64,000 nt of DNA, taken from positions 62,001 to 126,000 of the forward strand of contig CAMFGW010000005.1 of NCBI GenBank assembly GCA_945952025.1, given 5' to 3'. Source of the stretch: an uncultured Paracoccaceae bacterium (lineage in GTDB: Bacteria > Pseudomonadota > Alphaproteobacteria > Rhodobacterales > Rhodobacteraceae). The notes under the pieces were generated by a model. The model saw nothing but the letters and a program-made list of their open reading frames with translations. It was not told the DNA's origin and ran no database searches. Shown here piece after piece: positions 45,727 through 52,821 of the stretch (position 1 is its first letter; the number at the start of each line of letters is the position of its first letter). Both the position numbers and the translations under genes were made by a program.

Positions 45727-46749
45727 TCAGTTCGCGCCGGAGCGGACCTCGTTCCAGACGGTCTGCCGCATGGCAAGGTCTTCCGGCGGCTTGGCCCATT
45801 TCAGGCGCGAGGTATAATCCGGCGCCCCTTCGGCCGAGGTCGTGCTGCCGTAGCCGAACTTCTTGGTCATGTCCGCGCCGTACTTGGCCTGAAGCAGGAA
45901 GTTCATCCAGGCATAAGCTCCGTCGACATTGGTGGCACCCGCGCTCAGCGTCAGACTGTCCATCCAGCCAAGCGCGCCTTCGTCCGGGATCGCATAGCCG
46001 ACATCGAAGCCCTTTTTCTGGAGCGCGATGGCACTCAGCTCACCCATCGAGAACATGAGGACCACGTTGTTCTCGGCAAAGAGCGTGGTGCCCTCGTCGA
46101 AGCCCGCGAAATAGGTCAGGAGGTTGCCGCGCAGTTCGGCCAGCTTCGTGCGGATAAGCGGAAACTCGTCCGGCTTGACGTTGAACGGGTCGTCGAGCCC
46201 CAGCATGATGGCGCCGAGGTTGATGTTGTTGTTGGCGTCGTCCTGCGAGATGACCCGGCCCTTGTACTTCGGGTCCCACATCACCGCCCAGGATTTCGGT
46301 GGCTCGGGGAAGGTTGCCTTGTCGTAGACCAGGCCGAGCGACCCCCAGGCCAGCGGCACACCATAGCGCACCCCGCCGAAGATCGGGCCCTGGAAGTTCT
46401 TGAAGTCTGGCAGAAGGTTGTCGAAGCTTGACAGGCGCGCCATGTCCAAGGGCGTGATCAGCTTTTGGTCGACGAAGGTTTTGATGCTGGCACTGTCGAC
46501 CGCGACGATGTCATAGTCCTTGCCGCCGCTGGCCTTCATCTTGGCGATCTGTTCATCGGCGCTGGTGGCGTAGGTCGCGCGCACGGTGTAGCCGGTCTGC
46601 TTCTCGAAGTCGGCCACCCACTCAGGGTCCGCATAGCCGTCCCAGATCAACATGCGCACCTCGCCGCCAGCGGCAAAGGCCGGCCTCAGTGTCGCTGTCA
46701 CCATTGCTCCGGCGATCATTCCCGCCATGCCGCGTCTCGTAAGTGCCAT
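45727..46749 (-). CDS. Spermidine/putrescine-type binding protein (PotD-like)
   Basis: A protein of 340 residues with the N-terminus MALTRRGMAGMIAGAMVTAT, a hydrophobic leader with a twin-Arg-like start, cleaved before GGEVRMLIW. Family features are LIWDGYADPEWVADFEKQTG, YDIVAVDSASIKTFVDQKL and YGVPLAWGSLGLVYDKATFP. It is the first gene of the operon, 24 bp downstream of an AATCCA-N5-TGGA palindrome. The ligand may be a polyamine or another cationic compound. The shared operator suggests it is used together with the sugar/SIS/PfkB operon. Confidence 0.92.
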   Translation of the reverse strand: MALTRRGMAGMIAGAMVTATLRPAFAAGGEVRMLIWDGYADPEWVADFEKQTGYTVRATYATSADEQIAKMKASGGKDYDIVAVDSASIKTFVDQKLITPLDMARLSSFDNLLPDFKNFQGPIFGGVRYGVPLAWGSLGLVYDKATFPEPPKSWAVMWDPKYKGRVISQDDANNNINLGAIMLGLDDPFNVKPDEFPLIRTKLAELRGNLLTYFAGFDEGTTLFAENNVVLMFSMGELSAIALQKKGFDVGYAIPDEGALGWMDSLTLSAGATNVDGAYAWMNFLLQAKYGADMTKKFGYGSTTSAEGAPDYTSRLKWAKPPEDLAMRQTVWNEVRSGAN

Positions 46750-46773
46750 CTCTCCCCCCCCCGCCGTTGATTA

Positions 46774-46790
46774 AATCCAAACGATGGACT
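46774..46790. promoter_or_regulatory. ROK operator candidate, copy 2
   Basis: AATCCA-AACGA-TGGACT with GATTA just upstream matches the element at 41640-41656 in both arms (five of six in the right arm) and spacer length. It lies directly upstream of the PotD-like gene. Confidence 0.65.
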
Positions 46791-46892
46791 AATTAAGACC
46801 CGAACTGGCGGGGCCGTCAAGACCCTTCGTAAGATGCCGGGCGCAGCCGACCCAAAGGATCGGCCTTCCGGGGTTTGACGGGCGGTTTCGCC

Positions 46893-47050
46893 TGCCGAGC
46901 GGACCGTCTCGTGGCAGATGTCGCCGCCGCGCCCCTGCAGCAGATCTTCGACATTGCGCTGCGACAGCGGGAAGCGGAGTCGATCATCACAGCTGGGCGG
47001 ATGACCTCGGGGCTCGTCTTGAAGTCCGGGAATGGCGCACGCATGATCAT
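46893..47050 (-). mobile_element. IS6-family transposase relic (N-terminal piece)
   Basis: The minus strand reads FPDFKTSPEVIRPAVMI, then in another frame LRFPLSQRNVEDLLQGRGGD and ICHETVR. Together they are the start of IS6-type transposases (FKTSPEVIRLAVMM ... RFPLSLRNVEDLLHERG). The frameshift is near 46987. No terminal repeat was identified. It fills most of the gap between the PotABCD-like operon and the PfkB gene. Confidence 0.7.
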
Positions 47051-47129
47051 GCCGGGTCGCTACGAAACCACCCGGCCCACCGCAGGCGAGGTTCTTCTGA
47101 CAAAACCTGAGGGCGCCTTGGCCCGGCTG

Positions 47130-48077
47130 TCATCCGAGCGTGGGACCGCCCCGTTGACGGGTCATCCAGTCCTGCACCTCTTCCGGCAGCGCCTTGCCGC
47201 CACGCGGGCCGTGACGGGTGACCGAGCGCGAGGCAGCGCCGACGGCGAAGGCGAGCGCCTCGTCAAAGCTGTCGCCGCGACCAAGCCCCCAGGTCAGGGA
47301 GGCGCCGAGCGTGTCACCCGCGCCCGTCACGTCGGCAACAGCCACCCGATAGCCCGGAACCCGAACCAGTCGGTCGCCGTCCAGCGCCTCTGCGCCGTCT
47401 TCGGACGTGGTCCTGACCACGCGGCCGATCCGGTTCTGCCGCATCCAGTCAGCGACCTGCGCCAAGTCGTCATGGCCGAAAGTCGCGCGAAACCCGATGC
47501 GGTTGAAGAGGACGACGCCGGCGCCCCGCAGATAGGGCAGGTCCGCCCCGGTCGCGCCACCGACGTCCAGATCGAAGATCACCCGCCGCCCATGCGCGCG
47601 CAGGTCAGCAAGAAGGTCGGCCTGCGCCAGCACGCCCGCCGGGGTCCGGGCATGAAGCCGCCTTGCCCGATAAAGCGTGGTGTAGAGGAAGCCCGGCGAG
47701 CGAAGGGCTGCCAGAGCGTCGGCCGGCAGCCACATCGGTTGCTGCCCCATCTCTACGGTCAGGACGACATGTTCGCCCCCGACGAGAAAGATCAGGTTGC
47801 GCGAGTCCGGAATAGCCGGATCGCGCAGCATGTGACGGGTCGAGACGCCATTCGCATTCAGCTCGGCGACAAGGCGATCCGACAGGGGGCTGTGGTTGAG
47901 CAGAGAGATGAATTCGGTCGCGCCGCCAAGGCCTGCATGAACGACCGCCGCATTCGCTATCGAGCCACCGCATTCCGCCGGCAGTTCCTTGACGAAGCCC
48001 TTCTCCGCAGGCCCCAGCCAGTGGTCGGCGCTGTAATACTCGTCAAGGGCGACGTCGCCGATGAAGAAGGCGGTCAT
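47130..48077 (-). CDS. PfkB-family carbohydrate kinase
   Basis: A protein of 315 residues. MTAFFIGDVALDEYYSADHW at the start carries the substrate Asp, GGSIANAAVVHAGLG corresponds to the GG region, and ADVTGAGDTLGASLTWGLG holds the anion hole and catalytic Asp. It is only distantly like the PfkB at 36622-37545. It is the last gene of the operon that starts at 52.7 kb; its ATG overlaps the AllA-like stop by 4 bp. Confidence 0.88.
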   Translation of the reverse strand: MTAFFIGDVALDEYYSADHWLGPAEKGFVKELPAECGGSIANAAVVHAGLGGATEFISLLNHSPLSDRLVAELNANGVSTRHMLRDPAIPDSRNLIFLVGGEHVVLTVEMGQQPMWLPADALAALRSPGFLYTTLYRARRLHARTPAGVLAQADLLADLRAHGRRVIFDLDVGGATGADLPYLRGAGVVLFNRIGFRATFGHDDLAQVADWMRQNRIGRVVRTTSEDGAEALDGDRLVRVPGYRVAVADVTGAGDTLGASLTWGLGRGDSFDEALAFAVGAASRSVTRHGPRGGKALPEEVQDWMTRQRGGPTLG

Positions 48078-48562
48078 GCCCGCACCTCGACCGGCCCGTC
48101 TTCGATGTCGATCCAGGGGTCCAGCCCAAGCCCGCAGATGGCCATCCAGTAATAGGCTGTCGGACCGGCCAGGCCGCGGCAGGCATCATGCCAGACCCCG
48201 CGGTTCATGACGGCGACCTGACCCGGCCGGATGACGAAGGCTTCTACCATGCCCGAAAGGGGCGCGGGCCTGTCTCCGCCCAGCGCCACGGCAAGGACGA
48301 TGGGCGCACCGGCACAGAACAGCGCCTCCTCCGTCAACGGGTGGCGTTCCATCTGCCGCGCAGACCAGGGGGCCGCCGGGCCTTGCGTCATGCCCAGATG
48401 CCCGCGCCCGTCGATCAACGGGGTGAGGGTGAAGCCATCGCTCCACCCGTCACCCGACATGCGCCGGACCCCGGCGTCCCCGGCTGCGGCCAGGTCGAAG
48501 ACGCGGCCAAAGGCAGCGAAGGCTTCGGCAGTCAGCGGGCACGCCTGGACAAGTCGGCTCAT
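48074..48562 (-). CDS. Ureidoglycolate lyase-like (AllA family) small cupin-like protein
   Basis: A protein of 162 residues, the normal size for AllA. The pattern MERHPLTEEALFCAGAPIVL corresponds to the AllA strand MERHPLGSQAF..., and VEAFVIRPGQVAVMNRGVWH with FxxxPGQGVxxxxGxWH is the family's active-site stretch. AllA splits ureidoglycolate to glyoxylate and urea. Here it sits between a BtpA-family and a PfkB gene, with 4-bp overlaps on both sides, so the true substrate may be a related carbinolamine or N-glycosylated compound. Confidence 0.72.
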   Translation of the reverse strand: MSRLVQACPLTAEAFAAFGRVFDLAAAGDAGVRRMSGDGWSDGFTLTPLIDGRGHLGMTQGPAAPWSARQMERHPLTEEALFCAGAPIVLAVALGGDRPAPLSGMVEAFVIRPGQVAVMNRGVWHDACRGLAGPTAYYWMAICGLGLDPWIDIEDGPVEVRA

Positions 48563-49302
48563 GCCGCCCTCGCCCGCGCGGTCCGGACCGCTGCCATGAA
48601 GCGCGCGACATAGGCGGGCTCAAGCCGCCCCTTGTCGCTGTGGCCTTCCTTCAGCCAGCTGCCGACGATGGCGCCGTCGGCCAGTGCAAGCTGGTCGGCG
48701 GCATTCGCCTCGGTCATCCCGGCCCCCACGAACAGGGGAACGGACCCACCTGTCGCCGCCCGGAACCGCCGGATCTTCGCAAGATCGGTTTCCTGCCCGG
48801 TTGCATCCGAGGTCACGACAAGCGCGTCGCACCGCGCGGCCCCGAGGCGGAGGTCCTCTGCCTCTGACCGGCCCGAGCGGACCGGCTGATACTTGAACCG
48901 CACCCCGCCCAGCAGCGGCGCCGACACGCTGGCGCGTTCGACCGCGAGGTTGGCCGCGAAGGTGGCATCCTCGTCCACAGTCAGATGGCCGCAGACCGAG
49001 TCGATCTGGATGAAGGCCACCGGGTAGCGGCGCGCCAGCTGAAAGGCGCGGTCATTGTCGCGCAGGACGTTGATCCCGATGCGCGCGGCCAGATCAAGGC
49101 CGACCAGCCGTTCCAGCACGCGTTCGACATCGTCGCTGTCGCCGAAATAGTTCTCGACGACCAGACCGTCGCAGCCTTCGCCCGCCATGACCTTCGCTTC
49201 CTCGACAGCGCGGGAAAGCCGGTCAGCCGGGTCTTCGCCGCCAAGGTGCAACATCCCCAGGATCGGTTTCACCGTGGGGAACACGGTCTTAAGCATCCTC
49301 AT
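48559..49302 (-). CDS. BtpA/SgcQ family TIM-barrel protein
   Basis: A protein of 247 residues with KPILGMLHLGG at the start, CDGLVVENYFGD, RIGINVLRDND and FVGAGMTEANAADQLALADG, the usual BtpA/SgcQ landmarks. The family is named for a photosystem I biogenesis factor, but SgcQ-like members sit in sugar operons and their reaction is not settled. Here it lies between a HutC-type GntR gene and an AllA-like gene in a transport operon. A catabolic role is therefore more likely than photosystem assembly. Confidence 0.8.
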   Translation of the reverse strand: MRMLKTVFPTVKPILGMLHLGGEDPADRLSRAVEEAKVMAGEGCDGLVVENYFGDSDDVERVLERLVGLDLAARIGINVLRDNDRAFQLARRYPVAFIQIDSVCGHLTVDEDATFAANLAVERASVSAPLLGGVRFKYQPVRSGRSEAEDLRLGAARCDALVVTSDATGQETDLAKIRRFRAATGGSVPLFVGAGMTEANAADQLALADGAIVGSWLKEGHSDKGRLEPAYVARFMAAVRTARARAA

Positions 49303-49320
49303 TCTCGTCTCCTGTCCCGC

Positions 49321-50097
49321 CTATGCGGTCGGTTCGGCCGTGCCGTGGCCCCAGCGGGTTGCGAATTTCATGTCCACCTTGGGCGAATAGACGATCGACG
49401 TCCGTTCGACCCGGTCGCCGCCCGGGTCCAGAACGTCCCCCGTGGCGCGTAGATAGCCGGCAACGCCGGGCACCTGCCCGAACACGGCGCGCAACTGATC
49501 GGTCGGCGGAACAACGGTCAGCAGAAGCTCTGAGCGCGCGGGATGGCGGCCATATTTGCTGCGCAGCACGGCATAGAGCGACTGGGCCGCGAAGTCGTAA
49601 CCTTCGATGCCCGGGTACTGGTCGAGCGGCAGCCAGGAGGTATCGAGGTTCAGCCACTCGACGGCCCCGAGCCCGCCAAGGCCGCGCGCCCGGACAAGGA
49701 CCAGCACGCCGTCCTCGATCCGGTGTTCGATGACCTTTGTGACCGGCCGCTGGCCGCTGGCCCGGGCCAGGTCGGTGAAGCTGCCGAAGTTCCAGACGGA
49801 GTGGCTGACGGGGCGGTGCGAGACCATCGTGCCCTTGCCGCGTTCCTGCCGGACCAGCCCTTCGCGCACCAGAAGCGCCATTGCGTTGCGCACGGTTGTC
49901 CGGGCGACGGAGAATCTGTCGCGCAACTCGTTCTCGGACGGGATGATCTCGCCCTCGCCCCAGGCACCCGTGAGGATGGCGTTGCGCAAGGACCGGTAAA
50001 GCTGACGGTAAAGCTGTTCGCCCGAATAGGGATCGAGCGCCATCGAGGACAGCGGGTCTTTCCCCGCGGCCGCATCCTTGTCGCCCGATCCCGTCAT
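49321..50097 (-). CDS. GntR family regulator, HutC/UTRA subfamily
   Basis: A protein of 258 residues. The winged HTH holds EIIPSENELRDRFSVARTTV followed by RNAMALLVREGLVRQERGKG. The C-terminal UTRA domain has LVRARGLGGLGAVEWLNLD, and MKFATRWGH closes it. UTRA regulators bind small effectors such as amino acids or phosphosugars. It lies inside the operon it presumably controls, and the perfect palindrome at 52702-52721 is its best operator candidate. Confidence 0.9.
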   Translation of the reverse strand: MTGSGDKDAAAGKDPLSSMALDPYSGEQLYRQLYRSLRNAILTGAWGEGEIIPSENELRDRFSVARTTVRNAMALLVREGLVRQERGKGTMVSHRPVSHSVWNFGSFTDLARASGQRPVTKVIEHRIEDGVLVLVRARGLGGLGAVEWLNLDTSWLPLDQYPGIEGYDFAAQSLYAVLRSKYGRHPARSELLLTVVPPTDQLRAVFGQVPGVAGYLRATGDVLDPGGDRVERTSIVYSPKVDMKFATRWGHGTAEPTA

Positions 50098-50114
50098 TTC
50101 AGCTGGCCCCCGCC

Positions 50115-50978
50115 CTACTCTTTGGCGCCGTTGATCACGAATTTTTCGACCGCGCCAACACCCAAGTGATAGCGGTCGACGATTTCCTTGTAGGTCCCGT
50201 CAGCCTTCATGCCGTTCAGTGCCGCCAGCACCGCGTCGCGCAGGCCGGTGTTCGACTTCCCGAACGCGATACCATAGGGGTTCGGATCCCCCGGAACGCC
50301 GATCTGGTAGAACTTGCCGGGCTCGTTGATCTCTAGATCCGCCAGCCCCTCGACGCCGATCACCGAGGCCTGGGCGCGGCCCTGCTTGATCTGCATGATA
50401 TGTTCGGCCTGGGTCGGGATCTGGATCACGTTGTAGAGCTTGTCGGCCGGGCAGTTGGCCTTGCCCACATCCTCGGCCCAGGTGACCCAGCTGGTGCCGG
50501 TTGCAACCGCAATGGTCTTGCCGCACAGGCCCTTTTCGTCGGTGATCTCGGCCTTATGGTCGATGGTCGAGTAGAAGACGTTGCCGGTGTTGAAATAGTC
50601 GATGAAGTCAAGCTGCGCCTGGCGTTCGACCTTGTCCGAGAAGGCGGTGAGGATCATGTCCGAGCGGCCGGTCACGACCTGGGGGATCAGCTGCGGAAAC
50701 TCGACATTCTGGAACTCGGGCGCAAGGCCAAGCCGGTCGGCGATGGCGCGGGCAAGGTCGATGTCGAAGCCCTTCAGCTCTTCGGACCCGGCCTCGGTAT
50801 ATTCCATCGGCGGATAGGCCAGCGAGATGACGATGTTGAGCTTGCCCGAGGTCTTGTTGGCCTCTGGCAGAAGCGCCGCGGCGGCGGGGTCGGTTTCGGC
50901 GAAGGACGGCAGCGCGCCGGTCATCATCAGCGCCGCCACGAGCGAGACGCGGCGCAGCAGGGTCAGGTTGGGGGTCAT
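50115..50978 (-). CDS. Polar amino-acid-binding protein (SBP family 3)
   Basis: A protein of 287 residues with the signal peptide MTPNLTLLRRVSLVAALMMT ending at the FAE site. Features are LNIVISLAYPPMEYTEAGSE, ELKGFDIDLARAIADRLGL, GRSDMILTAFSDKVERQAQL and KTIAVATGTSWVTW; GTYKEIVDRYHLG closes the protein. It is third in the operon after the permease and ATPase, an unusual order. The ligand is unknown. Confidence 0.93.
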   Translation of the reverse strand: MTPNLTLLRRVSLVAALMMTGALPSFAETDPAAAALLPEANKTSGKLNIVISLAYPPMEYTEAGSEELKGFDIDLARAIADRLGLAPEFQNVEFPQLIPQVVTGRSDMILTAFSDKVERQAQLDFIDYFNTGNVFYSTIDHKAEITDEKGLCGKTIAVATGTSWVTWAEDVGKANCPADKLYNVIQIPTQAEHIMQIKQGRAQASVIGVEGLADLEINEPGKFYQIGVPGDPNPYGIAFGKSNTGLRDAVLAALNGMKADGTYKEIVDRYHLGVGAVEKFVINGAKE

Positions 50979-51013
50979 TGCGGAAGTCCTCTCTTGTTGG
51001 TCGGTTGGTTGGG

Positions 51014-51778
51014 TCAGCTCAGAACGCGGCCAAGGAAAGCCCTGACGCGGGGATCTGCGGGCGCCGAAAGAACCTCGGATGCGGGCCCTGCCTCGCGGAT
51101 ATCGCCGTCGATCATCACCACCACGCGGTCGGCCACCTCGCGGGCGAAGCCGATCTCGTGGGTGACGACGATCATCGTGGTTCCGGCGGCGGCCAGGCGC
51201 TTCATCACCTCCAGCACCTCGCCGACAAGCTCGGGGTCAAGCGCCGAGGTCGGCTCGTCGAACAGCATCACGCGCGGCTCCATCGCCAGTGCGCGGGCAA
51301 TGGCGACGCGCTGCTTCTGCCCGCCCGACAGTTGCGCCGGATAGGCCTCGGCCTTTTCGGCCATCCCGACCATGTCCAGAAGGTCCATCGCCCGGGCCGT
51401 CGCCTCTTCGCGGGACAGGCCGCGCACGACCATCGGCCCCTCGATCACATTGCCAAGGACGGTGCGGTGCGCGAACAGGTTGAAGTGCTGGAACACCATG
51501 CCAAGCTGGCTTTGCTGGGTGCGCAGCCGCTTGACCGGCAGTTCATGCAGCGCGCCACACTTCAGCGCATAGCCGATGATCTGGCCGTCGACCCAGGCAT
51601 AGCCGCCATCGGGCACTTCCAGATGGTTGATGCAGCGCAAAAGCGTGGACTTGCCGCTGCCTGACGGCCCGAGGATGCACAGAACCTCGCCGTAGTTGAC
51701 GTCAAGGTTGATGCCCTTCAGCACCTCATGCGCGCCAAAGCTCTTGCGGATGCCGACCGTCCTGACCGCGAGCGTCAT
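51014..51778 (-). CDS. Polar amino-acid ABC transporter ATPase
   Basis: A protein of 254 residues with [19 protein letters not shown] (Walker A), [18 protein letters not shown] (Q-loop), [19 protein letters not shown] (signature), [19 protein letters not shown] (Walker B) and [13 protein letters not shown]. It overlaps the permease by 4 bp (51775-51778). It is clearly related to the ATPase at 24977-25774, with which it shares most motifs. Confidence 0.93.
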   Translation of the reverse strand: MTLAVRTVGIRKSFGAHEVLKGINLDVNYGEVLCILGPSGSGKSTLLRCINHLEVPDGGYAWVDGQIIGYALKCGALHELPVKRLRTQQSQLGMVFQHFNLFAHRTVLGNVIEGPMVVRGLSREEATARAMDLLDMVGMAEKAEAYPAQLSGGQKQRVAIARALAMEPRVMLFDEPTSALDPELVGEVLEVMKRLAAAGTTMIVVTHEIGFAREVADRVVVMIDGDIREAGPASEVLSAPADPRVRAFLGRVLS

Positions 51779-52686
51779 GCCTGCACCCCCGCCGTTGCCC
51801 GGCGCAGCCAGTTGCGGCGCGGGGGCGCGATGGACGAACTGCGGCCGAAGTGGCGCTCGAGGTAATGTTGGCCGATCGACAGGACGGTGGTGCCGGCCAG
51901 ATACCAGATGGCGCAGACGAACAAGAGCTCGATGACCGCGCCGTTGATGAAGTAGATCCGCTGGGCCGCGTTCAGCATCTCGGTCATGGCGATGGTCGCG
52001 GCGAGTGACGAGAATTTCAGCATCCCCACCGCGCTGTTGCCGAGCGTCGGCAGGACCAGCCGCATGGTCTGCGGCAGGATGATGCGCCGCATGGCCTGGC
52101 CCGGCGTCATGCCGAGCGTGTTGGCCGCCTCGACCTGGCCGCGATCCACGGCCCCGATGCCGCCCCGGACAACCTCGGACAGGTACGACCCCTCGTTCAC
52201 GCCAAGCCCCAGCACCGCCGCGACGAAGGGCGTGACGACATCGACCATGCGCGCGTCGATCAGGCCGGGGATGTAGAGGCGCGGGAAGATCAGGGCGATG
52301 TTGAACCAGATCAGCAACTGCAAAAGGACGGGCGTGCCGCGGAAGATCCAGACGTAAAGCCAGGCCGCAAAGCGCAGGACCGGGTTGGCCGAAAGCCGCA
52401 TCATCCCGAAGCCGAACCCCAGGAAGATGCCAAGCGCCAGCGCGCAGAAGGTGATGAGGAGCGTCCAGCCGAAGCCCTTGACGATCACCGGGGCGGTCAG
52501 GAACTCACCCACGATGGGCCAGCGGATATTGCCTGCGGCGAAGGCCTGAACCAGCAGCGCAAGCACAACCACGACCGCCGCCCCGGCCAGCCAGCGCCCC
52601 GGATGGCGCAGGCGATGGACCGGCAGGTCCGCCCCCGGCAAGGCGTCCGGGCTGGTTCCGGTCAAGTCCGAGGAAACGACGGCCAT
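51775..52686 (-). CDS. Polar amino-acid ABC transporter permease
   Basis: A protein of 303 residues starting at ATG 52686. It has a 30-residue cytoplasmic head, then [20 protein letters not shown] and further spans. The loop [20 protein letters not shown] is the EAA motif, and [19 protein letters not shown] matches the amino-acid permease family. It is the first gene of the seven-gene operon, 15 bp after the palindrome at 52702-52721. Confidence 0.92.
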   Translation of the reverse strand: MAVVSSDLTGTSPDALPGADLPVHRLRHPGRWLAGAAVVVVLALLVQAFAAGNIRWPIVGEFLTAPVIVKGFGWTLLITFCALALGIFLGFGFGMMRLSANPVLRFAAWLYVWIFRGTPVLLQLLIWFNIALIFPRLYIPGLIDARMVDVVTPFVAAVLGLGVNEGSYLSEVVRGGIGAVDRGQVEAANTLGMTPGQAMRRIILPQTMRLVLPTLGNSAVGMLKFSSLAATIAMTEMLNAAQRIYFINGAVIELLFVCAIWYLAGTTVLSIGQHYLERHFGRSSSIAPPRRNWLRRATAGVQA

Positions 52687-52701
52687 TCTGCACTCGCCTA
52701 T

Positions 52702-52721
52702 TTGTAGGGTTGTCCCTACAA
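52702..52721. promoter_or_regulatory. Perfect 20-bp palindromic operator of the amino-acid/PfkB operon
   Basis: TTGTAGGG-TTGT-CCCTACAA has 8-bp arms and a 4-bp spacer and lies 15 bp before the first ATG of the operon. Position and symmetry fit repression by the HutC-type GntR encoded inside the operon (49321-50097). Confidence 0.75.
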
Positions 52722-52821
52722 TTCGATAGTGACAGGGGCTGGCTTCGTCAAGCGGGTTTCGTGCGATTGGCGTTGCGGGCGGGGGAACCTGTCTGTCAGT
52801 CGGGGCGCATGATGGCCGGTC

